DNA from: Onchocerca lupi
Taxonomy: Eukaryota; Nematoda; Chromadorea; Rhabditida; Onchocercidae
DNA length: 64,000 nt
Assembly (NCBI GenBank): GCA_028564675.1
Contig: JAOVVO010000011.1
Span: forward strand, 1 to 64,000
Direction: 5' to 3'
A model generated the notes under the pieces. The model had not been told where the DNA came from and searched no databases. It saw nothing but the letters and a program-made list of their open reading frames with translations. The translations under genes and the position numbers were made by a program. This document shows, in pieces, positions 12,067 to 24,800 of the stretch (within the stretch, counting starts at the first letter, position 1; each line of letters starts with the position of its first letter).

Positions 12067-15000
12067 TTATACCGTTCCAAATTCGTAATATTCTGGAACT
12101 AGCTGATACAACCATTCTGGTTCAATTACGCTGATGTCACGTATCGAATCTTGCAACACTTCTGTGAATATTACCCTGAATTTGAGCTCAGATAAATTAA
12201 CATATTCTCAGCAATTGTAACTGACAGTCATTATGAAAAATTGATGATTTTTCGCAAACCATTTTGGGAATTCCTTCTTGTACATAATTGCCGATCCTTT
12301 GTAAACTTTAAAATGATACTCATTCCTGACAGTAACATAATCGCCAGAATAATGATAGTAAGCCGCTTGTGAGAAGAATCCTTTCACTAGACAACGAAGT
12401 ATTGAGTTTAATTCTCCTAAAATAATTACTTATTTCAGAAAAATCCTATCCGAAAAAGAAATTAATTTTCAATAACAAACGAACAGAATGCTGAAAAGAT
12501 GAGATAAAAATACGACAAATACCATTTTCTTTGCATGATTTGATTGGTATATTATGCCGCTTCAAAAGACTCAGCAACTGATTACGAATCGCTTCTGCAC
12601 GGCATAAGCCACGATAATTCAGAAAATGCTTGACACACCACTGTTTTGATTTTGAATTCTTGAAAGAGAGAAATTAATTTAAATTGAATTTGGCCCGTAC
12701 TCTAAGAAACATTTAGAAAATCTTGGAAGACAGATGAAATGTTAACATCCATCTGAAATTGAAATAGAGTTCATCAATAATATCGGTAAGTTAATACAGC
12801 TACGAAATATACCTGTATAAAATTTGCGAAAACATTCAAAAGAGTGAAATGATCGCCTTCTTCAACCGAAAAATTCCTTTTCATTAATTCCTGAAACAAA
12901 AAAAAAGACAGTTCTCTCGAAAATCTTTGAAAACATGTGACGAAATTCAAGAAATTTACAGCTTGATGACGACATCTCGATGGCTTCATAAACACATCCT
13001 GTATCTGAAGCATTGCTATAATTGTTGCAATCTCTTCACTACAACCAAGTTCGCCTGAAAATGTAATATTAAAAATTAAATAACGATTAATAATAATTAC
13101 ACTTAATATTCTTTCATAGCAATTTTTAGTTTCATATTGAATCGAGCAAACATAACTGCTTCAAGTCGACATTATTTGCATAAATTTGAAGCTTTCGATA
13201 TAAAAAATAAAAACTTTTAATATCAGAAACAGAATCTTTTTTTATCAATAACTCATCCTTCTGCTACTAAATGAGGAAAACATTTTTTGATGACAGAAAT
13301 GTAAAGTAAAAAATGCAAATTTCATAATAAAATATTCCAAAAAGGATGAATTTCTCTCGATCGAAGATTCTAAAACAGAGTATGTGAAATGAACATACCC
13401 GAACATAAAAGAGTTTTGGAATGTTGAGGCGGTAAAGGAAATTCTGTCATTTGAATGCCTAATGGATTAGTTAATAAACCGTCTTTAGAAAGGGCTCCGA
13501 GATAATATAATGATTGAAGACCTTCAACCATTGCAGACGAAGGTGGTCGCTGAAAATTCTCATATTAGGATTAAGTTTAGTATTCGAATTCAAGCATTAA
13601 AACTGACTACCTGCTTCTTTTTTAGACTTACCGACAAATAATTAAAGCGTAACACATTGTGTATCCCTAAAGCTTTCAGCAATAAAATGACAGCTGCAAG
13701 GTTTAGTCGTTGCATTTCGGGTATTGTATTCACCAGAAGCTTGTCGTATTCTTCCTCTGAAAATTAATTTCATAAAAGCCAAAACTTGGAGAGAGTGAAA
13801 ACTTTGAAAGATTTTATGCAGACACTAGATACTTTAAATATATCGACAACATCATTGAAATATATTTTATCATACGTGGATAGAGACGATAACATTTTCC
13901 GGGGCGAATTCGTCCAGCCCTGCCTGCACGCTGTTGGGCTGATGCTTGAGAAATAGGTAATTTCATCAAACTTTCAAAATGATTTTCAGGATTCATTACC
14001 CGAAGTTTCACAAAACCGCAATCAATCACTAAACATTTGGCAAAATGAATGATGTACAATATATATAACACGATAACCAGTTACTGTAATAAAATCTGTA
14101 ATAAAATGAAATAGACGTTGAAAGTTTAATTTCTGTAAATAGTTGGTATCTTCTCTAGCAATTTTGTTATAATAACTATTAATAAAAAATAAAGATTAAA
14201 TGTAAATATGAAAGAAGAATATATGAATCTTTGAACTGACCATAAGCTATTCCAGGTATAGTTAGAGATGTTTCGGCAATATTTGTAGCAACCACGACTT
14301 TCCTTGTGCCATGAGGAGTTGAATCAAACGCTTTCAACTGAAAGAATAAAATTCAACAAAACGCATTATATCATAAATACGTATGTATTTTTGTGAAAAA
14401 AAATTGATAATACAGAAAGAAACAATTACAATAAATTATTTATATTCAGTATGAAATTAAAAAAAGCTAGAATTGAAGAAAGCATTGTACAATTTTAATC
14501 ATTATTCTTAGCACATATGAAATTTTTAAAAAAAGCTGAAATGATGATATAATACCTGCTCAGACCCCGGTAATGAGCCATACATTGGTACAATCCAAAG
14601 TTTATCGACATTTTTTTTTCTGAGATCTTTGGCCTCTTCAATTAGTTGTTTACTAACTGATTCTATCTAAAAAAAAAAGAAAAAACTCATGTTCCGGATT
14701 ATATTTCTTGTAAACCACTAAAGTTTCTGAAGCATATTTGCAAAACACTTAACATACTTCATCTTGCCCTGTAAGAAACACCAATACATCGCCAGGTTGT
14801 TCATTTTTATGGATATCAAGAACAGTTTCTACCGTCTTCTGAATATAATCTGGTACAGGACTAAAAAACATCATTCAGAAAATATATTTCATGAATTTTT
14901 ATATCAAAAAAAAAAAAAAAAATTCCACTGGAATGAACGAAATTCATTTTTGGTATAATTTAAGTACGTGAAGACTTACTTTCTTGTGAAGTAGACAGTA

Positions 15001-15479
15001 ACAGGATGGATGTGACCTTCAACAGAGATAATACTTGTTATGTTTTTACTTTTGTCGTCTGTATCATTTAACTCGAAAAAATCGCGGAAAACCTAGAATT
15101 ATTGAAACCTATTAGAAGGCATAAAATCTATGGAGACATAACATGTTAATTTTTCCGTCTCTCATCACTGATGAAATAAGTATTTAGTAGATTTCAGTAT
15201 GTAAATATATTGTAATTAAGATCTGCGTCGTTTACTAAGTGACATGAATGCAGTTTATAAGCAGATCAACTGTTTTCTAATATTTCAATCTGCCATTTTA
15301 ACAATAAATAACAACTAACAATGGCATCAAGAGTTGCAGACGAGACGATTATTCGTAGATCTTGACGTATCATAATTATTTTCCGTAACAAACCCAATGT
15401 AACATCAGTATTAATAGAACGTTCGTGCGCTTCATCAATCAGTAATATACTGTAACAATTGAGTGATTGTCTTTTTTTT

Positions 15480-15522
<43 letters not shown>

Positions 15523-17951
15523 TATGATTGAATAATATTAAGATCCAGAAATATGTGGTACCTGTATTGTGTTAATAAAGGGTCGGACATAAATTCACGA
15601 AGAAGAATGCCATCGGTCATATACTGAAAGAATACGGTATCAATAAATAGAATAAAAATACCGCCAACTGAATAACTTTATATGATAAATATCCATGTTA
15701 AACAATTTCAGATATCTTTATTCCGAGTAAATATTATTCCAGTACTTATTTGTTTAAATTATATTTGTTCCTTTTATAAGTAATCTAAATATTTATTCGT
15801 TTTTGTAACACAGTGAAACATATATCAGTGTATACTGAATATCAATGTCTCAACTTGTACCATTCTTCAAATAATAATAGTCTCTACATTAATAACATAT
15901 ACATACCGTATATAGCAATTATCATGCAACATGGAAAGAAGACTTGCCTTTATCTTAGTAGCCGAATCGGTCATATCGTCAAAACGAACTACATAACCAA
16001 CATCCGCACCAAGTCTGCATGATTTCTCTTCAGCAACGCGATTAGCTAACTAATAAAAAAAAAAAAAAAAATGCGTTATTTTGGTTCAGGAGTATTTTAA
16101 AAATGCCCTAAAAATAAAAATATGACGAAAAGTAAATCATAATCATATCAATTTTAAAAAAATCAAAGAACTCTGCAAAAAAAAAGAAAAACTAACCGTA
16201 ACTGCAGCTATTCTTCTTGGCTGCGTTACGCCTATTTTTCGTCCATCTGAAGCCCAACCAGCCTCCATTAAATACTAAAAAAAAATAAATCATTAGAATG
16301 CAATGCTTTAATCCTTTATTTGTCCACTTACACTAAACACTGACTTACAGACGAAAGGTTAAGATTTAATGGAATTCAAATTCAATGTTTTGTATTACAT
16401 GCATTCTATTTCGAGAAAATTTTAGAAGTTTCATTATTTAATTTGAGACCAGAAATTTTCTAGAAGAAACTCAAAACTCTACTGCAAAAAAAAAATTTAC
16501 TAAATATTCTACAGAAATCGCAATTCTCAAGAGTAGTTTGGACTCGCATAACAATATGAAACTTTGGGATCATCATCCAGAACAATGGATTTAAATTTTA
16601 TCAAATATACTAATGTACCCGGAGTCAAGAATCTTCACAATGAAATTTCTTTTTTCGAAAAAAAAAAAAAGAAAGAAAAGGAAAGAAAAAAGTGTCGAGG
16701 TAATGAAGACCAAAATTAAGCAAAGTCACCTGGGGTACTTGAGTGCTTTTGCCACATCCAGTTTCTCCAACAATGATAAGTACACGATATTTTTCTAGCA
16801 AGTATATAATATGATTGCGATACTGTAATAAACGATGGATAAATAAAACTTAAAATATAATTAACACTTGTTAAATGAACTTCATTAAGATATTATCAGC
16901 TAAATAATCCAACTGATAATCTTATCAACCAGTACTCCTAATAATAAATTTCATAAATATAGCAAGCAGAACTTTATTTCTTTTCTTTATCTCTAATGAA
17001 GATATTTTGCACTAAACTCAAATAAACATAATTTATGATGACTCCAAACATCGGAACATTATGGATTACTGAATTACTAAATATTCATTCATATTCAAAT
17101 CACATTATTCCTAAAAATCATGGAAGCGCAGTCGACGGATGAAGCGAGGTCGAGATGAAAATCATTTAAGTAGGAAATTTTATTGTAAGCAATATTGAAT
17201 TCTTTTTTTTTTCTCATACCTTATAAATGGGAAGTCGAGAACGTTGTTGTTGAATGGAAAGTGAAAGGAATGGATTATTTATGACTACATTAGATTTCTC
17301 CTCCGTTATGCGATCCTCTAGAATAAGTGGACCATTACGGTTATCAAAAGTATCATCATCACCTGGAAAAACAAATGTATGCATATAAATAAAAACGCGG
17401 ATATTCCCAGAAATTCTAAAGGTAAAAAAAAAAGAAAAAAAAATGAACAAAGTAATAATAATATTAAGTACAATAAATTTCGATAAAAATTTTAATAAAA
17501 AGGAAATATGACGTAAAGATTTTAAAATTTGGCTAACAAGAAATTTTATCTTGACATTTCGACATAACAGCAATTAAAATTATCAATTAAACATGACTGA
17601 TTTTGTATTACCAGCAAATTAGCCAACCGAAAATTATATATAAAAATCATTAATGAGAACTTAAAAATCGAACTTTAACAGTTTCAAAAAAGAGCAATAA
17701 TTGTTATCATTGGTAAATGAAAAGCGGTGAACTTTCATAATCCCAACATAAAACATCCACGACATCCGCGTAGACGAAATGTAGCACCGCAATGAAAAAC
17801 AGGAACATTTTGCTTGAAAAATTGTGAGCAGATAACCGATAAAAATTTGCTTTTAACAATTAACAATAACGGTATGCTTACTCGGCTTCAGAAAAACTGG
17901 TCTGCTTTTTTGAGTCCCATAAGTCGAACCTGTTCTCGAATATTTCTGCAT
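12067..17951 (-). CDS. DHX35: DHX35-type DEAH-box RNA helicase
   Basis: DHX35 is a DEAH-box ATPase linked to the spliceosome. Nineteen exons (17882-17951, 17220-17362, 16730-16822, 16197-16274, 15948-16049, 15562-15623, 15320-15449, 14980-15092, 14758-14860, 14556-14666, 14241-14337, 13876-14028, 13632-13756, 13399-13549, 12960-13054, 12813-12890, 12523-12658, 12260-12416, 12067-12175) total 2,106 nt, 701 residues; human DHX35 is 703. In order: FLKPS, NPFLSLSIQQQRSRLPIYK, Walker A GETGCGKST (about 90-98), TQPRRIAAV, DEAH (about 188), SAT (about 220), FLTGQDE, TNIAETSLTI, and motif VI QRAGRAGR (about 400). The HA2/OB part includes FSVEEGDHFTLLNVFANF and the C-terminus LYQLVPEYYEFGTV. The start is the first in-frame Met. 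Intron 5 needs a GC donor. The gene lies between DBHS and CDK5RAP1 on one strand. Confidence 0.94.
15482..15519. repeat. Poly(T) tract, 38 nt
   Basis: An uninterrupted run of T within DHX35 intron 6. On the gene strand it is poly(A) located between exons 6 and 7. Confidence 0.9.
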
Positions 17952-18842
17952 TACTGCTTCAAGAGCTTTCTTTTATACTCATCAGCCTCAGTTTAGAATT
18001 CCATTTCGAACTGCAATATCCTAATCACAGATTAGTGATTTCAACTACCCAAATTGCTTTGCATCGATTTCATGAGGAAATTTGAATTCATTTGGAAATT
18101 AGAACTGAAAAATGCTAATCCCTTAAACTTCTTGAATCTGACATAAATATACCCCTGCTCCGGAAACCTTCAATAATACATCTTTTATCAAGCTCAGGGC
18201 CAACAATTTGTTTCATCATACCATCAGTATCTTGCATTCGTTTCAATATTTACTTCATCAGTATATACCCAAATCATATCCAAGTTTCAATTTCAGAAAA
18301 TTAAACAATTCATATCATATACTTTCACGCAATTCACGTAATGATTTAAATAACAAAATCATTTTACATGAATTATATTACGTTGCCTTCAAACAATTTT
18401 AGAAATAGGCAATCATAACCCGTTCAGGAAAATAAAACCACCAAGAATCGGAAGCAAACTGATTCGGAAGTTCTTGTAGTTACTGATAAACAAACGCTTA
18501 TTTTACTTCGCACAAATAAATATCATCAATATTGAAGGGTAGAACACAAAGATAACAGTACAACTGGCATAAATATATGCATTCAAGCTTACTGCTCTAA
18601 GTGATTGGGAAATAGAGAAAAAGAAAAGAAAGAAAACAATACTTTAAATACACCTACTAATGCAAAATGCATTTTTATATCAAAATAATGTAAACGTTCA
18701 TCACGAAAAAATTCATAATTCTTCTTTTTTCTTAATTAAATAAAAAAAAAAAAAATGTGAACAAAACAACAGAATAGATGAAAATTTCAGTAATGTAAAC
18801 ACTATTAAAAACAGAACAGAAAAATGCAGTGCAATTTGGGGC
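17952..18842. other. Spacer between DBHS gene and DHX35
   Basis: About 890 bp of AT-rich DNA between two same-strand genes. Short plus-strand frames are present but show no family resemblance. It probably holds the DBHS 3' UTR and the DHX35 5' region. Confidence 0.5.
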
Positions 18843-21800
18843 TTATCGTCGCATCCGCTTTTCAGCTGGGAAATCACCCATTGGTGGTCCACGGTGGAAA
18901 CCTCCTGGTGGTCCACCTTGCATTCCGAAATTTCCTGGCCCCATCGGCCCTCCAGGTCCTCGAAAACCACCAGGTCCAGGACCACCTGGACTACCAAACG
19001 AAGGTGGCTGCAAGAAAAGATAACTATTAATAATACAAACTACGAAAATAAGCAATAAAATTAAATTTCATCAGCATGAGGAACAGAAAATGATGCAAGA
19101 CTTTATACACAATAATGTCTAATTACATTTTTTACCGCAATTGCGGAGTATGACTGGGGCTTTATAATGGAACATTATATTAATGATTTCAAGCGATTGG
19201 CGATTGCTAAGCAACAAAAATATAAAAATTTAAAAGGCATATACCACTCCTTGCTGTGGTCCACCAGGTCTCGGGGCATCAGCACGAAATATTTGTAGTA
19301 GCTTCTGCACACCTTGTACAAGTGTCGGATCTATAAAATTTAAAAGTAATGAACCGCTGTAATGAATTCACGGCATCAAAAATTATCATACATTAAAATT
19401 TCTCAATGCTATCAAAAAGTTCCATTAGATCTCATTTCAAAAGCAAAAGTCATAAAAATAAAGAATAAATTTTGTAAAAACTACTTTAAAATTGTCTTAC
19501 TAAAAATGTGAAATTACATGTTCGAAAAATAACGAAAAAAAAAAAAAGTGCTTACCAGGACCACCTCCTTGATTAACAGGTCCACCGGGACCGCCTTGTT
19601 GAAAAGGTGGTCCTCTTCCTGGATTATCCATTTGTGGCGGTCCACCACGTTGCATATCAGGTGGACCTCGGCCCATCATTTCTTGTCCCCTTGGTCCCTC
19701 AGGTCCACCTTGTCCACTCGAGTTGAATGGTCCTCCTAAAAAAAGTTTAGACTGAGCCTTGCCAGAGAAAATATCTTTCTTTAAAACATGACCCTTTTCA
19801 AAAAAACACTCCCAAGAGTACAAAAACTCGACCAAATAATATAGATAAAAACTAATAGATCAGAATAATAATAAACATTTGAAAATACAGGCATGAAATT
19901 CTGCAGACAAAAAATGATATAAATATTAGGAAATAAATGATAGAAATAAAGTTACTGTGTTGCGGATGTGAACCTCCACCAGAACCAGCAACGAAAAATT
20001 CACGTGGCGGTGGACCACCAGACATTCCACCAGGGCCATTCGCCATACCTTGTGGACCAGATGGTCCACCGCCCAAACTACCCAATAAGGTTGGCATTTC
20101 ACCACGGCGTGCTGCCACCTGTGCCATACGTTCACGCTTCGCAGCTTCTAATCGCTCAAGCTCTTGTTGCCGACGAGCGAGATCTATAATAGAATGATGT
20201 ACTACGGCGAAAATTTAGGTTGTCAGTTCCGAACTTCAAATAGTTCTTATTTTACAACATACAAAACACATATGAAAGTAATAGTGAATTATGTAATAGA
20301 TAAATTTATTTCGGTTTAGTTAAAAACTAAATTATTCTGCGACACTTTCATTTATAGATAGATTCCGATTATAAAATAACTAATCCATAAATTAAACACA
20401 GGAATAACTGTAAGTTAAATGAAATGGTTAGAAGTATGTTGCAGTGGAATACTTTGGTGCCAACTTGTATACGTACTCGCTATCAGAACATAGTACACTG
20501 CATAGTGGTCATAATCTTGTTCTTCAAAACATATATTTCGAATCGACAGAAAACCACTAATATTAAATGTTGTCATTAAGGTAATTAATAAAATGTGATA
20601 ATGACGTTATATCTCACTAACATAACTTTAAATTATGTCAACTATAAGCGCATAATAATTATTTCATAACACTAATCGACGAAGAGGGAATTAGAAATGG
20701 ATAAATGCGAAATGATATAAAAGTCAAATGAAATTAAAAAATCGCTGGAAAGAAAAAAATATCCAGTATAAGAAATGACTTTAAAGTAGATATTTCTCCC
20801 ACTGCTTGCAATTTCCACAGAAGAGGGGATTCGCAGTCAACCGAAATTTGTAATTACAATCTACATGGTTCAATCACATCTGAATATTCATTTTGAATAA
20901 TCACAATTCCAGTTTTTTTCCTGCACAACCATTCCAAAATATGAAGTTTTTTCCCAAGCATTTGCAAGTGACTTCAAGAATGCAAAAGTGAACTTTTAAG
21001 TTATTTTTCTATATATGTGAAAAGGTGAAGAACATGAAATTTAGAATCACAATGAAGTAAACGTCAGCATGAGCTTCGATAAGGAAATATGAAATACTAT
21101 TATAGCTAAATCAAATCGTCATCTTTAATATCCTTCAGAAAAACAAAATGAAAAAAGAAAAAAATTGAGATGGTTGGGAAAAGAATTAGCGCTTTCTCTT
21201 CAATAGTTATTTGAATAACGATTTACAGTTAGAAATTAATTGACTTTTCCGTACATCAGATATTTTGAACAATAAAAAGGCTTTACGCATCAAATATCTA
21301 ACAAAATAAAACAATATCAGCATAATCAAAAATCAGTAGTTTCATCTTCCAATTCCTTTTTTAAAAAAAGAATACTTTGATGCCAAAGAAAGAAAAGGAA
21401 GCGTTGCCCAAAACTTATTTCACATTATTTTCCTCGAAATTTTTTTTAAAAACAGCAAAAGACTTCATTCAAACAAACAAGAAAAAAAATTCAAAATAAA
21501 AATTTGATGAAGAAATAAATAAAGGATGTTCCGAACTAAAACAACAATCTTCCACATTGATGTATAAAGGATACAACGCTGTAAAGGGGATACTTTACAG
21601 TGAGACGAAAAGTGAAAGAGTGTAAAAACCTTGCCTTCACGGAGTAACTGAGTTTGATAATCCTGGTAAGCGAGATCCATATCAGCTTCCAAGCGTCTAC
21701 GAGCTTCTTTGAGCTCTTCTTCCAATTGAGCTCTACGCTGTCTTTCCACCTCATATAGCTCTTTCCATTTTAACCCGAATACGTATTCGAAGCTGTTTGC

Positions 21801-24800
21801 CGGTGGAAATCGTGGGCCCACTTCTCGTTCCCTACATAGTAACACTTGCGCTACACATATTCACTTTTCGCAACATTTACACATTACTTCACCACAGTTT
21901 TATATTTGTTTGTCAGATATTAACTTTCTAAGTCACAAATTAGTCATTCATTTAATTTAAGCCAATAAACAATGATAACAATGATCACAATGGCATTTCC
22001 ATGGCAATACTTAAACTGTATGAATTACTGCCTCATCATATAAATCTTACAATTTATTAAGAATTAGAGCACATGAAAATTTCTAAAAAACTGCGCATGA
22101 TTTTCATGAGGAGCGCTCTAAATGGTACATTTATAGTGTTTGCAGCTATTCCCATTTCTACATAGCGTTTTTTTTTTCCTAACCCAAGTATGACAGTATA
22201 TTCCCTCTTATTCGAAATATTCAACCGTATTTAATTACTATCAGCTACTGGTAAAACTATGTCAAAGTGATCAGCTTCAAGAAATATTTGTAGGATATGA
22301 TACAACTTTAATTTTTGCGAAATTTGAGCTATCAGTTCCACCTGAGAATGACCATTTTGTCATAGCTGCTCACAATTTCGTTTCCACCACCCTTCTCCCA
22401 ATTACTGAAGATATTTATTTTTCCTATCCACGCGCATCACTCACTCAAATACATTCAAACCACAACTCCTTCGCTCCGCCTCAAAGTGTGGAAACAATTT
22501 TGATAAGTCGCTAATAACTTGAAATTAAGGGTTCAAACATCATTGTGAAGCCTGAAATAACCATATTAAAACAATGACAAAATTTCCCATACCACTGCAT
22601 TATATAATGTAAACAAACATTATAAATATTTCCCGAGATCAGTTATAACTCTTAGAAGTATCACCATAATAGTGACCTAACTAATCACTACCTAGCAATG
22701 AGCAAATCCACAGTTCGATGTAATTTATTTCATTTCAGAAGCTTGAAAAGTGTGAGCAATGACCTTCAAATTATTCGACAGACAAGTCATAAAACAAAAT
22801 TTTACAGTTGTTTTTTAGAAAGGTTATAAACCACTTGCTATGCTACCTTTACAGAGCAACTGTAAAAAATGACGATTAGTGCAAAAAGCTCAAAATATGC
22901 TCAATAAAAATCTAATAAAAAACGAAGCATTTCCTGAAGTTCCATTTAAAAATTAGTCAAATATTTTATGATTTTCTTCTCAAACAAAGTGAAAACCAAT
23001 GAAAGACTACTTGTAACTGGTTATTCTTATTACTTTTATATCATTCTAAATACTATTGTAAAAAAACTGATGCACTGAATAAGAAAAAAGATTGTAACAG
23101 AATATCAGTGCGAATCAAAAGCACTTCGGCTTTGAGAAAATTTAAACACAATTTTCAACCAGCAAAAATTTCTAAAGTTCTGCTTATTTCGCACACTAAA
23201 AAGAACTAAAATTACAATCAGAGATAAAGATGATTCAATGTCAAAAACTCCACTTGTCACTTTAATTCATAAATGGAAACCCATCTTGAAAGGAATATGA
23301 CAGGTGGGAAGTAAATTACTAACTTCTCAGATATTCAATGCAGTATCAATATTTAAAGCGTAATTTCACGCTAGATACGGCTGAATATCAGATCCTCGAA
23401 AGAGGCTTACGATAGAAGTCGTCACTCATTCTTTAAACCTATTTACTGATTAACCTTGTGATGGAAACAGGAATCCATTCTCAATAAAAAAAAATTATAT
23501 GTACAGATCCATTATTTTCGAAAATTCCTTGCAAAATGCAAGATTATTTCTAAAGAAGAAATCAACTTATCAGTAAGATAAACAATAAAAAATGAATAAA
23601 TTCCTCTCAGCACGCAATTTCTAAAAAATCCTACATACTTTGGAGAATCCTATATATTTCTTCTCCAGAAAAAAGAATAGCCCTCTACTCTAAATAATTT
23701 TTCAATGCATCAAAATCGATCAATTACTTGAGGATTCTGAATACAACAAGTAATTTTTAAAATCATTTCGCAGATAAATATTAGCTGTTTGATGATTAAG
23801 TTGGTCCACTCACTAATTTTCCACCACAACTTCCGTTATCATTTCTTTAGAAACAGTAAAGTTATATCTTTCTTAGTCAGAAAGAAAGATATAAACCTCA
23901 CTGAGTTTATATCTTTCTTTCTTTTAGTCAGGATTCAAACAGGTCGCTCTAAAATGAAGATTATGCATAACTGTGGCTTGCTTATGCTCAAATCCTTTCA
24001 GTTGAAAAGAAACAAACACATAATAGCTGGTGAATTTATTCAAGCTCATTCAAGAGAGCTATCAGTACCAATTTTAGCTTGAATCACGCATCGTAAATTT
24101 CAGTTAAACAAATAAGTTAAATGTCCATCCTTTATAGAGCAATCGATCATGATATTAAACACAAAAGTACTTGTTTGAACAATACATCCTACAGGACTAT
24201 CTAGTCCATTCCACAGCAATTTTTTCTTTATGCAAAGCACACAGAATGAGTCCAAGTTAACTATTCACAAACATTATCAAGTCCAAGTCCAATTGCCAAC
24301 TTAACGGTTGAGACGAAATAGAAAAATGTAGTTCACAAAACAACTTATCGGTTTGTTTACTGAAAACACACTGAATGATTTGAATTCTCTGGAAGTTCTC
24401 GAGTGCACGATACGAAGGAATAGAGTAAGAAAGCCACATATATGCATATCTTCATGATTCAGAGCAGAACCATTACTATGGAATGTCGAAATGATCGAGC
24501 AATTTAATTAGCTACAGAAACTGGTTACTTTCATAATCTGAAATGAAACTAAGAAATGCAAAAGAGTACTTTTGAAGCATTGCACTGCGTTGTATCATAC
24601 GTTCGGCGAGGCCATCGTCTTCATCACGTGGCTCCAACATCTCCACAACTAACGGTTTCGGACTTCTGCAAGGTATTTTCAGAAATTTTTCGACGATAAC
24701 ATTTATCCAAAATCAGAAATATATGAGTTCAAAACTTTTTTTCAGCGTTACTTGAAAGAACAATCATATCTGTTCTCAGTTTTTACAGTGTGCTATATAT

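Noticed and set aside
18824..20197. Plus-strand Gly/Pro-rich frames
   Set aside because: Antisense of the GGP-rich DBHS tail, which is supported by splice phases on the minus strand.
21629..21634. GT donor GGCAAG|GTTTTT for DBHS intron 5
   Set aside because: It shifts exon 6 into a frame with an early stop and loses the match to the family coiled coil.
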